Shown here piece by piece: positions 1 to 10,006 of a DNA stretch of 37,017 nucleotides (positions within the stretch are counted from its first letter, which is position 1; every line of letters starts with the position of its first letter). Both the position numbers and the translations under genes were made by a program. The stretch comes from Basidiobolus ranarum (lineage: Eukaryota; Basidiobolomycota; Basidiobolomycetes; Basidiobolales): positions 1 to 37,017 of the forward strand of contig JASJQH010000055.1 in the NCBI GenBank assembly GCA_040143965.1. Reading direction: 5' to 3'. The notes below the pieces were generated by a model. It was not told the DNA's origin, made no database searches, and saw only the letters and a program-made list of their open reading frames with translations.

Positions 1-134
1 AAGATACCACGATGATGATCAGGAGCGATACCTTCCTTATCTTGAATCTTATGCTTGACGTTGTCAATGGTGGCAGAAGACTCCACCTCAAGGGTGATGG
101 TCTTTCCGGTAAGGGGCTTAACGAAAATTTGCAT
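1..134 (-). CDS. Ubiquitin or ubiquitin fusion protein, N-terminal part (runs off the window)
   Basis: From the ATG at 134 down to base 1 the minus strand encodes 44 residues that follow the ubiquitin fold from residue 1: [20 protein letters not shown], then the IQDKEGI stretch. Ubiquitin is almost invariant in eukaryotes, yet this copy differs at about seven of 44 positions (T7P, D21A, A28H, P37A, Q40H, Q41H, L43G). K6, K11, K27, K29 and K33 are kept. The codons are those of highly expressed genes. It may be a ubiquitin-ribosomal protein fusion with a relaxed ubiquitin half, a ubiquitin-like modifier, or a decaying copy. The C-terminal diglycine and any fused domain lie outside the window, so these cannot be told apart here. 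Confidence 0.75.
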   Translation of the reverse strand, partial: MQIFVKPLTGKTITLEVESSATIDNVKHKIQDKEGIAPDHHRGI

Positions 135-653
135 GGCTATATTACATGATAAGGAAAGGTAAATCAGTACAAAGTCGAAGAATTCATATATATATCGATC
201 CTTAAAGATGGATGGATGTTGTGTCTTTGGATATACAATTCTATCCGAGTGTATTAATATGAGGCTAACCTGCTTTGAGACCTTGCGGATACCGAAGTGA
301 AAGACTGTATCAATCAAGAAGCCAAATCATTTTAAAGAGGGTGAGAATGTACTAAAATCATTCCCCATATGTAATTGGTCAACATTTATCCCCAGAGCCA
401 ATAAGATCCACGATTTTTCAAAGATCGAAAAATTCCACTCTCTTGCCTAATATTAAGAATTACGCTGGATGGCTCTTTACAATTGTTGAAAGCTTAAATA
501 AAACTTAATCAACTTGTTAGAGGTTAGCTGCTTACTAGTAAGTATTTTATTATTTAATTGCAACTCTCTTTTAGGAAATAATAACTGATGGTAATGGTAT
601 GGATTTGAAGGGTTGTAAGTTAACACCAGGAAAAGCCTTGGTTCTCAGCCACT

Positions 654-2851
654 CTATACAACACTGTATTCATCTGTAACCAAAAGAACCTCTTTAGAAT
701 ACAAAGGCTCTTCACCGGTTTCCTGTAACTCAATTTTGGCAACCTAAAAGTGGGCAATTTTGCCATTAGATATGCGAAGTAATACAAAGAGAATGCTATA
801 TGGCTTTACCTCAATGCCGCAATAAGTCTGTTCAGAAGCGAATGCAACACTAACAGGGAAGAAGGCGTTGGTATCATCCGATGCAACAGAGAACTCAAGA
901 CTTCCACTTTTGCTGTCTTGATCAATAATAGGGATTTCCCAGTCGAGACATCTTGCCGCTCTATCGAAGTTATAATGACCATCGACATCACCGACGGTAG
1001 GGTTGCAACCACCACTACAGACAACCAAAAGGTTAGTAAATAAGATTCGGATATGTATTAAGATAATCGTGCTTACGGAATAGGAATAGAAATGACCACG
1101 TCTTTAAGTTCGAGTTCGTCTGAGAGAAGTTCGTATTCAATGTTAACATCACACGAACCGTCACCACTTGGGGAAGGCCAGCAATTAACTATAGTGGTTG
1201 TGTTATTAGATATACTGATTAGGATCACACTAGACCAAATGAAAATACTTACTGGAGAGAGGAATGGCATCTTCATCCTTTCTAACATATCTCCATCTGA
1301 CGACACCAAGAGAGGTGTTCAAAGGGAATGGACGTGTTGGATCTTTGAGAGCCACAACATTCTCGCTGTTGAAAAGTCTCTTATCAACATTTGGATGTGT
1401 CTGCAAAGGAATCAATGTGAGCAGTTGTCTTTGATTCAAATCGTGTCAAGTTGATCCTGGGTTTACCTTGAATTGAATTCCGTCCATAGTTAAGGGCTTC
1501 AAAGTAAGCTTAAGATAAGCCAGATCAGGGTCGCTCACCCTAAGAACTAAATCACCCTTGACTTCCATATTCTGAAGACCTCCGTCACGATCGGCAACTA
1601 CAGTAATCCTTTCTTCAATTTGAAGATGAATGCTATTTAGAAGCAATATTAATAAGATAAACAATATGGACGAAATTACTACACAAGAGGGTGTACTTAC
1701 GACTCGGTAGGAACCTGGGGGCTGTTAATTGATTCCACAGGAGTGGATACACTCAAATTTTCTGTCATAGTCTCAAGTGCACTAACACCAGTTTCACTCT
1801 TAACCACTTCCATGAAATCGTGTGATTTTTGGCTACGGCCAAGTTTCATACCTCTACCAGAAGGAACAGAGGCAGGAGCGGGGCTACTATTTTTACGATT
1901 AGCATAGTTATTTAAGATACGAATTTTCACTACCAGTTTTACCTGTATGAGTTTTGTGTTTCCACTTCAGCTTGGGAAGCATATGTGGTTGGCTCATTCA
2001 TACCGGGTTTATAAGAACTACCCATATTGCCGGAGCCCCCGAAGTTTCCACTGTAAGAACGTCCACTCTTGGCCATTTCCTTACGCTGCATTTCGAGTTG
2101 TTTAGCTTTACGCTTAAGTTCTTCTTTGGCTTCTCTTTCTTTATTCTGTTATTGGGAGAGAAAATAATACTGTTAGGATACTATATTAGAAAAAAAGATA
2201 TTTGACTCTAACCTTAGCAATCATTTCCTGAATCTTCTCTTCATGACTTTCCATCTCAATGATGGTTCTGATTTGGGCCAAGTTAACATTTTCTCTATAG
2301 CCTAAACTAACAATCTCATCAAAAGCACTAAGAAGTTCAAAAGAATGTAGCAAGATTTCGCCTTCATCAGTTGGATGACAAGTATCAGAGACTACACGCG
2401 CGAATAAATGAAGAGTATCGATATCTTGTAAGATGTTGGATTGTCTGTTTGTTATGATAACCATATACAGATCCTCCAGAGGCTGGTAAACATAACGGAT
2501 GTTGTCTGTCTCAATAGTGGTATGTTGTTGTCCGGTACCGGTTAACTTGGGGAAAGAAGCAAGAAGACCTTCAATTCTACTGCGGGGCATTTCAAGAAAT
2601 TGTCTTGAAATGACCACTATGTAAGAAGAAGAAAAGGGAATATAAGTAAGACTTTTGGTCTTTAGGAAGTAATAGCTAATGAAAAGGAAGAAATACCTTT
2701 TCCTGCCTTTGTACAAATTGAAGCAGCTAAAACGACCTTTATATATATTCAAATGATGTGACATGAGTATTTTAATAAAATAAAGTATTAACACCAACTA
2801 TATTGATATGGATTTATACTACTCCACTTTCTTTATAGATTATCTTACCAT
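654..2851 (-). CDS. RET2: Coatomer subunit delta (delta-COP)
   Basis: Delta-COP is part of the F-subcomplex of COPI, which coats vesicles for Golgi-to-ER and intra-Golgi traffic. Ten exons give about 518 aa, close to the family length (511 in human): 2851-2849, 2736-2697, 2616-2213, 2145-1943, 1886-1701, 1632-1467, 1400-1253, 1188-1077, 1014-810, 743-654; every junction keeps the frame. The N-terminal longin-like domain begins MVVLAASICTKAGK and contains YRENVNLAQI and MESHEEKIQE. A charged linker follows, then the mu-homology domain with GRDGGLQ-like, THPNVDK, NCWPSPSGDG and KSGSLEFSV motifs. Exon 1 is only the ATG, followed at once by GTAAGAT; the intron 1 acceptor is AAG. The ATG-only exon is supported because it restores the conserved MVVLAAS start. 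It is divergent from the eL41 gene, with about 0.5 kb between. Confidence 0.95.
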
Positions 2852-3305
2852 GGTGAAAAAACTTGAGAAACAGTGAACCAAACAGTTGTCGTTAGACGAT
2901 TCTTGTGTGAAATCATGCTGATACTAATAAATTTACTATTGTGAAATGAGAGGTAAAATTGGATTTAATTGGTTGATTTATCACTTATCCGAGACGTCAT
3001 CTTGGTGAGGTTAATTCTTGTTTAAAGACAAAGGTTTAACAAAGAATGGTTTGCCAAAGAGTATTTGGATTAAACCATATATAGCATCATACTTTACTCA
3101 ATGTAATCTAGCAATATTCGATGTTGTCTGGGTGAACTGTTAAGTTTAAGCAAGTTAAAATTTGTCATCAAGTTGTTGCCAACGTGACAAATGATAAAGC
3201 AGGGGTGATCGAATCCAGGGTATTCGGAGTTTCAAATGGCCAATATATAGCATCATTGATTGATGGTTGAACCTTCCTTCGTCACATATCGTCGTTTATC
3301 GTCAG

Positions 3306-3373
3306 GTAAGCTTCAACCATCTATATTTGTTGGATAATGGATTGATGACTCACGATCTGCATAATTGTTGTAG
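3306..3373 (+). other. Probable 5'UTR intron of the eL41 gene
   Basis: A GTAAGC donor follows CAG at 3306, and the acceptor TTGTAG ends at 3373, two bases before the eL41 ATG. Length is 68 bp. Leader introns are common in ribosomal protein genes of intron-rich fungi. This is inferred from splice signals only. Confidence 0.6.
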
Positions 3374-3375
3374 AC

Positions 3376-3520
3376 ATGAGAGATAAGTGGAAGAAGAAGA
3401 GACAGAGACGTCTCAAGCGCAAAAGAAGAAAGATGAGAGCTAGATCCAAAGTAAGATTCTATTTGTGAGATTTACATCCATCCGTTTTATGTATTAACTT
3501 GATTTTCCCTATTCTAGTAA
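3376..3520 (+). CDS. RPL41: 60S ribosomal protein eL41
   Basis: This is the smallest ribosomal protein, a 25-residue basic helix that bridges the two ribosomal subunits. Exon 1 (3376-3450) encodes all 25 residues, starting MRDKWKKKRQRRLKRKRRK and ending MRARSK. It matches the universal eL41 sequence with a few changes (for example A3D, R6K). A GTAAGA donor directly follows the last lysine codon, and the 67-bp intron ends TTCTAG at 3517. The next three bases are TAA, so the stop codon is the only coding part of the last exon. Unspliced RNA would read on through GTAAGATTC and so on. The gene is too short for usual ORF finders. An AATAAA-like signal lies near 3607. Confidence 0.95.
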
Positions 3521-4622
3521 ATGCTCTCGGCATGAACACCTCCGGCCGTGAATTTTATTCACAACGCTGCACCCATAATCCGTTGTTATCAAATTTTATA
3601 TCTATTGAAATAAATATTGATATACTTCAATACTAAAAAGTACGCATCCATAATAACTTTTATATAATTAGCTTACGATACTTGCACTAAACAATGGGAT
3701 GAAATGACTAAACGGACAGTACCGAAGTCTCATTCTATTATAACACCTTCTGTTTAGCATCTCTTCTAGAAATTTGTGATAACCTCCGGTTTTCTGTGTT
3801 GAGCATGGTCAGTAACAGTGTTATGTTAGTATTTTGCGCCACTGGCCAGATTCGTGACAACAAGAGTTACTTTCAAGGTTCTACTTAGTTAAGGACTGAT
3901 AAATAAGTACGCTGAGGGATCTAGACAGTTGATGTTTACAGCGACACATGTTGGTTAGTGGAGTAAATGGACACGAACTGGCAAGTATAGTATTGGTGGG
4001 TAAGTTCGGTTGAGTTGCTTGTTACACCCTTTTGTTGTTTAGTTCACATGATTGAACTTATTTTACAGCTTTCAAACTTAAACCTAGTATATTTTCTCCA
4101 GCTATAACAGATAAGAGATCATTCTTGACTCCGGAAAAACTCCCACGAGAAATGTCTGCTCATCAATTTCATGCGAAAATAGAGTCATCCTTGAGACATA
4201 ATTGGAGGATTCCTATAAATTCCGAACTCAGTGTGACTTTCCTACTGGCAACAGTTAGTGCCGGCTAAATTCTATATTGTAGAAGAAAGGGGACTTTGCA
4301 GCTTAGGCAGACTTTATTATCTGGTTTGCATTGCTATATTATCTGGTTTGCATTACTCTCCACAAAATATATCCATAATATACCCACAGTACACCTACAT
4401 TACACCGTCAATTGATCTACTCTCAAAAAATACCGTGGGGCTCCTGAATTTCAAAACTCTGCCTAAAATACCTCGCATTCATATATATTCATTTGGCCAA
4501 TGAGAGTTGATCACAGTGCCCCCAACGAGGTTGACAGCTTGAGTATATGAGTGCGATCCCTAGTTTACACTGTAGTGCTTATAATAGTAAAACTTGGCTG
4601 TTGTTACTCTATTCTTTACACC
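3521..4622. other. Intergenic, about 1.1 kb, no gene recognised
   Basis: The stretch holds the eL41 3' region and the SDHB promoter. An 81-codon frame at 4258-4503 has no recognisable similarity. It contains an imperfect 20-bp direct duplication (4316-4335 and 4338-4357, period 22). I see no tRNA or other RNA gene. Confidence 0.5.
4316..4357 (+). repeat. 22-bp-period tandem duplication
   Basis: The unit ATTATCTGGTTTGCATTGCT occurs at 4316 and again at 4338, with one mismatch. It lies upstream of SDHB and is probably a replication-slippage duplication. Confidence 0.8.
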
Positions 4623-5614
4623 ATGTCCTTTATTGCTTCTCGTGCCTTCGCTCTCTCTGCTTTTAACCCAGTATTGAAGCGCTCTACTATTTGGGTATTT
4701 TTAGGTTGTTCCCTCTTTTGTATTGTACTAGTATCTAATAACTACACAGGTCTCAAACGTTGGTCTCAGAACTTTCAAGACTTCTTCTGTCCCTCAAGCT
4801 GACGTTACCACCGATGAAAGTGCACCCGTGGGTAAGGCTCCTCTAAACAAGACCTTCTCTATCTATCGTTGGGTAAGTCACTCTCATTTCATGGAATTCA
4901 CTGGTTATCCAATACTTATTGTCTTTATTGCAGAATCCTGATGTTCCTACTGAAAAGCCCAAGCTACAGGAGTATACAATCGATATTAATAGTTGTGGCC
5001 CCATGGTGTTAGACGCCTTGCTCAAGATAAAGAACGAGGTTGATCCTACTTTAACTTTTCGCCGTTCTTGCCGTGAAGGTATTTGCGGCTCCTGCGCCAT
5101 GAATATCGATGGCTCCAATACATTGGCATGTATCGCTAAAATCGGACGTGACAACAAGTCAGACGTCAAGATTTACCCTCTACCCCATATGTACGTTGTG
5201 AAGGACCTCGTTCCAGACATGAACAACTTCTACAAGCAATACAAGAGTATTCAACCTTACCTTAAGCAGAAGAACGCTCACAAGGAAGGGGATATTGAAA
5301 ACCTACAAAGTATTGAAGATCGTAAGAAGTTGGATGGTCTTTATGAGTGCATTCTTTGTGCATGCTGCTCTACCTCATGCCCCTCTTACTGGTGGAATCA
5401 AGATGAATACCTTGGTCCAGCAGTCCTCATGCAGGCTTATCGTTGGATGATTGATAGCAGAGATGAATTTGGCTCCGAGCGACGTGAGCAACTTCAAAAC
5501 CCATTCAGTTTGTATCGTTGTCACACCATCATGAACTGCGCCAGAACTTGTCCTAAGGGACTCAACCCTGGTAAAGCCATTGCAGAGATTAAGAAAATGA
5601 TGGCAGCCGAGTAA
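4623..5614 (+). CDS. SDHB (SDH2): Succinate dehydrogenase iron-sulfur subunit, mitochondrial
   Basis: SdhB carries electrons from FAD in SdhA to ubiquinone in respiratory complex II on the inner mitochondrial membrane. Three exons (4623-4694, 4750-4872, 4934-5614) give about 291 aa, the usual length. The first 40 or so residues are rich in S, R and A with no acidic residue ([20 protein letters not shown]), as in a matrix targeting signal. The [2Fe-2S] ligands lie in [12 protein letters not shown]. The [4Fe-4S] and [3Fe-4S] ligands lie in [12 protein letters not shown] and [17 protein letters not shown]; the SxWW near the quinone site is also present (SYWWN). No key residue is missing. It is convergent with MED22. 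Confidence 0.98.
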
Positions 5615-5630
5615 ATTATTGATTAATTAC

Positions 5631-5676
5631 TATTCCAAAAGTGATCAATATTCTATTCCAAAAGTGATCAATATTC
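5631..5676 (+). repeat. Perfect 23-bp tandem duplication
   Basis: Two identical 23-bp copies (5631-5653 and 5654-5676), each containing CCAAAAGTGATCAATATTC, lie just after the SDHB stop codon in the convergent SDHB/MED22 spacer. Perfect identity points to a recent slippage event in the 3'UTR. Confidence 0.95.
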
Positions 5677-5843
5677 TATTCACTTCAGTTTGGTTCAAGT
5701 TAAAAGAACTCGCATGTATAATCTTTCCAAAAACAATTAATTTCCTTGTACTTAAAATCCATTATGTGAATAAATGCTATATTTTCATCTTGGTAAATGT
5801 GTTACTGAATTGTAACTTTTCTCTGAAGTCATTTTATTTCATC

Positions 5844-6445
5844 TTAGGCGATATATTGAGAGTTGTAATATACATTCTCCATCTCCCATATTGCTGAATC
5901 TAAATTGTTGCGGAGTTTCACTACCGAATCTTTGATGACTTCTTTTTGAGTGCTAACTACATGAATACGTGAAGTGGTGAAGTGATTGAGAGTGTTTGTG
6001 TCGTTTAAAAGTAAAGATTGTTTAAGCTCGGTTACTAAGCCCAATAAAGATTCTACGGAGCGAACCTAGATAGATAGAGGAATAGATTGTGTTACTGATT
6101 ATTCAATGGTGTATTTTTGAATTTCCATCAGCTTCACTTTGATAAATAGAAAATATACTTTACAATATTAGCAGCACGACATTCAACTTGATAATTCTCT
6201 TGTGCAATTCGGAATTTATCTTTATCTTCAATCTACATTATCAACTTGGTAAGTTCAATGAAAAAAAATACTTTCCCAGAATATATCAATGGTTGAGAAT
6301 CCGTTACTTTAGCAACACGTATTATGTCTCCAAATGAGTCTACTAATTGATCTAGTTCATTGTCCAGTCGTTTGTTATAGGCTTCTTCTATTTGCGTTAA
6401 AGCAGATACTTTACTTCCGGATTTATTAGCAGGGGCGGTTGCCAT
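5844..6445 (-). CDS. MED22 (SRB6): Mediator of RNA polymerase II transcription subunit 22
   Basis: Med22 pairs with Med11 in the head module of Mediator in the nucleus. Three exons (6445-6308, 6232-6164, 6065-5844) give about 142 aa; yeast Srb6 is 121 and human MED22 up to 200. Shared with the family are the helical start IEEAYNKRLDNELDQLVDSF, the following IIRVAKIEDKD and AQENYQVECRAANIVRSVES, and LLLND in the last exon. The first ATG in frame is at 6445; the frame upstream opens with TTG, so the shorter start is chosen. The first intron donor GTAACG is set by the conserved AKIED junction. It lies just downstream of the mtHsp70 gene on the same strand. Confidence 0.9.
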
Positions 6446-6830
6446 ACTTTGTTCGTACAATCAAGAAAACCAAAAGTAAAGATATTCAATGGACTAAGAG
6501 TCAAAAGACTATATCCTAAAATTGATGATATCAATTAAAAACATCATTTGTACTAGTGATTCTGCCTTTGAATGAACCAAAATTTCGATTATATTCTACC
6601 GATTTGAAATAAGAATAATTGATAGTAAATAAATTAAGTTTAACCATCTCTAAAGAGCAGTGTTTTATTTTTGTGAGTATGCAAAAAGTTGGAAGATGAA
6701 TAAAGAGCTTATGTATGGTACACTAATGGTTGGAAATAATAAAGCATTTCTCTAGATCGGATTAATCTAAATGAAGAGTTCATGAGAAATTGAGGTAATG
6801 TAGTGATGGATCAGAATAGACTAAATTAAT

Positions 6831-8819
6831 TTAGTTCTTCTTCTCCTCGTTGTCAACAACAGTTTCACCAGGGGTTGCGTTGCTAGCATCTTGAGCGGCA
6901 CGGTTCTTGTAAACGGCTTCGAACAACTTGAGGGAAGCTTGTTGAAGTTCATTGGTACCCTTACGAAGATCTTCAGGATCAGCATCTTCACCTTGAGCAA
7001 CAGATTCACGCAACTTGTTGATCTGTTCCTTCATCTTCTTGGCTTCTTCTTGGTCAATTTGGTCCTTGAAGTCGTTCATGTGCTTCTCAGTTTCGTTGAT
7101 GGCAGATTCAGCGTTGTTGGTAGCCTCGATAGCGGCCTTACGCTTAGCATCACTCTCAGCGAATTGCTCGGCGTTCTTAACCATGTTCTCGATCTCGTCC
7201 TTGCTCAAACCGGAAGAAGCAACGATAGACATGGATTGATCACGTCCAGTGGCCTTGTCCTTGGCACCAACATTAACGATACCATCAGCATCAATATCGA
7301 AGGAAACCTCAATTTGAGGAACTCCACGAGGAGCAGGAGCAATACCAGTGAGGTTGAAATCACCAAGAAGCTTGTTATCGCGGCAGAGCTCACGTTCACC
7401 TTGGAAGACCTTAACTTGGACTTGGGTTTGACCATCGGCAGCAGTGGAGAATACTTGAGACTTCTTGGTAGGGATGGTAGTGTTACGGTTGATAAGACGA
7501 GTGAAGACACCACCCAAAGTTTCAATACCAAGGGAAAGTGGGGTAACATCCAAAAGAAGGATATCAGTAACTGAACCAGAAAGAACACCACCTTGAATGG
7601 CGGCACCGATGGCAACAGCCTCATCAGGGTTGACACTCTTTCCGGGTTCCTTACCGAACAATTCCTTGACAGTCTCGATGGCCTTGGGCATACGAGACAT
7701 ACCGCCAACAAGAACGACTTCGTTAATATCAGCAGAAGCAACACCAGCATCCTTCATGGCCTTTCTGCAAGGTTCGAAGGTACGTTCAAGAAGAGACTTG
7801 GTCATAGATTCAAACTTGGAACGAGTAAGCTTCATGTTGATATGCTTGGGGCCAGTGGCATCAGCGGTGATATAAGGAAGGTTAATATCAGTTTGGATGG
7901 TGGAGGAAAGTTCGATCTTGGCCTTTTCACAAGCTTCACGAATACGTTGGATAGCCATTCTGTCGTTAGTGAGATCAATACCTTCGGTAGTCTTGAAATC
8001 GTTGACAATTTGGTTTACAAGGTGAATATCGAAATCTTCACCACCCAAGTGAGTATCACCATTGGTGGACTTGACTTCGAAGACACCGTTTTGGATCTCT
8101 AAGATAGAGATATCGAAAGTACCACCACCGAGATCGTAAATGGCAACAACCTTGTCTCCAACCTTGTCCAAGCCGTAGGCAAGGGCAGCAGCAGTAGGTT
8201 CGTTGATGACACGAAGAACATCGAGACCAGCAATTTTACCAGCATCCTTGGTGGCTTGACGCTGAGCATCGTTGAAGTAGGCTGGGACAGTGATAACAGC
8301 CTGGGAAATCTTCTTGCTAAGGAAGGACTCAGCAGTATCCTTCATTTTACCCAAGACAAAGGCACCAATTTGACTGGGGGAATATTTGGTTCCTCTGGCC
8401 TCGACCCAAGCATCACCGTTAGAGTGCTTGATGATCTTGTAGGGAACAGCCTTGATGTCATTTTGAACTTCAGCATCGGTGAAGTTACGACCAATCAAAC
8501 GCTTAGTGGCGAAAAGAGTGTTTTCGGGATTGACAACAGCTTGACGTTTAGCGGCTTGACCGACGAGGAGCTCACCATCTTTGGTGAAAGCAACAACGGA
8601 TGGTGTAGTTCTAGTACCCTCGGAGTTTTCCAAAATTCTTGGGTTCTTTCCGTCCATGATGGCAACGCAGGAGTTAGTAGTACCCAAATCGATACCAATA
8701 ACGGATCCATTGACGGAACTGTAGTTACGAGCAAGAACTCCGAGAGCAGCGCTCTTTTGACGGAACAACTTGGTAGCGTTCAAGGCAGAAGCTTGGGCGG
8801 CTTTAGAAATACTATACAT
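6831..8819 (-). CDS. SSC1: Mitochondrial Hsp70 chaperone (Ssc1/mortalin type)
   Basis: This is the ATP-driven motor of mitochondrial protein import and matrix folding. One exon gives 662 aa. The start at 8819 yields a basic leader ([20 protein letters not shown]) and an RNY-S type processing region before [14 protein letters not shown]. The nucleotide-binding domain shows [14 protein letters not shown] and [17 protein letters not shown]. The substrate-binding domain follows ([20 protein letters not shown]), then a helical lid. It ends DNEEKKN, without EEVD (cytosol) or HDEL (ER), which agrees with the mitochondrial class. The frame stays open 75 bases upstream of this ATG, but that extension is not leader-like. 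It has no introns in an intron-rich neighbourhood, as is common for heat-inducible genes. I saw no clear canonical heat-shock element. Confidence 0.97.
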   Translation of the reverse strand: MYSISKAAQASALNATKLFRQKSAALGVLARNYSSVNGSVIGIDLGTTNSCVAIMDGKNPRILENSEGTRTTPSVVAFTKDGELLVGQAAKRQAVVNPENTLFATKRLIGRNFTDAEVQNDIKAVPYKIIKHSNGDAWVEARGTKYSPSQIGAFVLGKMKDTAESFLSKKISQAVITVPAYFNDAQRQATKDAGKIAGLDVLRVINEPTAAALAYGLDKVGDKVVAIYDLGGGTFDISILEIQNGVFEVKSTNGDTHLGGEDFDIHLVNQIVNDFKTTEGIDLTNDRMAIQRIREACEKAKIELSSTIQTDINLPYITADATGPKHINMKLTRSKFESMTKSLLERTFEPCRKAMKDAGVASADINEVVLVGGMSRMPKAIETVKELFGKEPGKSVNPDEAVAIGAAIQGGVLSGSVTDILLLDVTPLSLGIETLGGVFTRLINRNTTIPTKKSQVFSTAADGQTQVQVKVFQGERELCRDNKLLGDFNLTGIAPAPRGVPQIEVSFDIDADGIVNVGAKDKATGRDQSMSIVASSGLSKDEIENMVKNAEQFAESDAKRKAAIEATNNAESAINETEKHMNDFKDQIDQEEAKKMKEQINKLRESVAQGEDADPEDLRKGTNELQQASLKLFEAVYKNRAAQDASNATPGETVVDNEEKKN

Positions 8820-9448
8820 GATGAAAGCTGTTTCGACAAACGAAAACTTTGGGAGAAACAAGAAGCAGTATGGGCTAATCCTATCATTCGGCAATATTTA
8901 TAGTCTGATCCGAGACGTGTAATTTTGTTCGTTCAGATTCCAAAGTTAACAGCACCAATATTTGTCCAAAAGCGAAAAAATTTCTTTTTACCTAAATCGG
9001 CATCCCGACTCGACTTAGATGGGTTTGAAACTTTCAGTAACCAATTTAAACTTAACTCCGTAATTCATATCTTCGTGGCTTAATCTCCATATACCGGTAC
9101 CATCCATAGTTTATCCGAAATCACTACACAGTCGCTAATGATAGCAATTCCCTAGCATGAGAAATGCCTTGGACTTTCACAGAGCCATTGGTATATTTCT
9201 GTTGGATAATATGGAAGCACTGTTAATGTCTTATTAGCGAGGGTATATTACAACGGTATGTTGCTAGTTATTTACCAATCCCACAGGCATTGAATTGACT
9301 AATATGGCTAAATCATATCAGATCCATAACCCAAAGAACATGGGGTAGGGAGGTTACGAAACTTATTTCTCACCTCACCTGAGTTGATTTATAATATACA
9401 GTTCTTCAATATTATGGAAAATCACAACCAATTGTTGCAATATTTATG

Positions 9449-9566
9449 CTATCCCGTGGGTTTCTCACCAGATTGGGCCGTAGCTGGTGTATGATTGGTA
9501 TATGATCCGCCATACCCCTGCACACCCATATTTGGATAGTGTTGAACTACAGAGAATACGTCAGAG
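9449..9566 (-). CDS. Possible 3'-terminal exon of an unrecognised gene
   Basis: After a plausible acceptor (TTCCGCAG, ending at 9567) the minus strand has an open frame of about 39 residues to a TAG at 9449. Its composition is protein-like, rich in G, Y, T, Q and P, with GVQGYGGSYTNHTPATAQSG. I could not find convincing upstream exons in the next 450 bases, so it may be a remnant or chance. No function is suggested. Confidence 0.2.
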
Positions 9567-9661
9567 CTGCGGAATCAAAGGCAAGTACAGGTAAAGCAAT
9601 TACGAGTTACACCTAACTGGCCACGTATCCAATTAATCTCGAACTTTCCCCAAATTTCGGT

Positions 9662-9720
9662 CACAACCCAATATGATTTTGTGGTTGAAATGACTCACAA
9701 CCAGATCAAAGTGCACAACC
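9662..9720. promoter_or_regulatory. Cluster of CACAACC motifs
   Basis: CACAACC occurs at 9662, 9696 and 9714 on the plus strand, with a further near-match in inverted orientation around 9680 (TGTGGTTG). TGACTCA at 9691 overlaps the second. Repeated short motifs in a spacer suggest protein-binding sites, possibly for the mtHsp70 gene 0.9 kb away. This is inference only. Confidence 0.25.
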
Positions 9721-10006
9721 AGGCGGAATCTTTCGGAAGAGTAGCAAATAAGAGCATTTTAAATTAGATAATATAATCGATTGATTGGGGAGCTTAGCTT
9801 GAATTCTATGATGTCAACATGTGAGCGTGAGATTTAGGTGAAGCGTGAAGATGTGCCTTATTAGGAAAGCAAGCCATGCATTCGAACGGGATTCTCCTCT
9901 TTGCCTGAAACTCCCAATTTTAAGGTAATTTACGTTATTATAGATGAGATTTATTTAACATATACATATCAATAACAAATTTGTCAGATGTTTCATACTA
10001 ATGGTT

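Larger units (their letters stand above)
8820..10006. other. Intergenic, about 1.2 kb; mtHsp70 promoter and a possible stray exon
   Basis: Most of the stretch is AT-rich with stops in all frames. It holds a cluster of CACAACC motifs (9662-9720), a TGACTCA (Gcn4/AP-1 type core) at 9691 and one exon-like segment at 9449-9566 on the minus strand. No complete gene could be built. Confidence 0.4.

Noticed and set aside
3201-3220. tRNA T-arm-like string (GATCGAATCC)
   Set aside because: The flanking bases do not form a T-stem, and no D-arm, anticodon arm or acceptor stem can be drawn.
4258-4503. 81-codon frame upstream of SDHB
   Set aside because: It starts with GTG rather than ATG, is built partly from a tandem duplication and has no recognisable domain.
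6446-6460. Longer N-terminus for MED22
   Set aside because: The upstream in-frame start is TTG; the first ATG is at 6445.
6891-7574. 227-codon plus-strand frame
   Set aside because: It lies antisense to the mtHsp70 coding region and follows from that gene's codon bias; its sequence is low in complexity and matches no family.
8256-8903. 215-codon plus-strand frame
   Set aside because: It is also an antisense shadow of mtHsp70.
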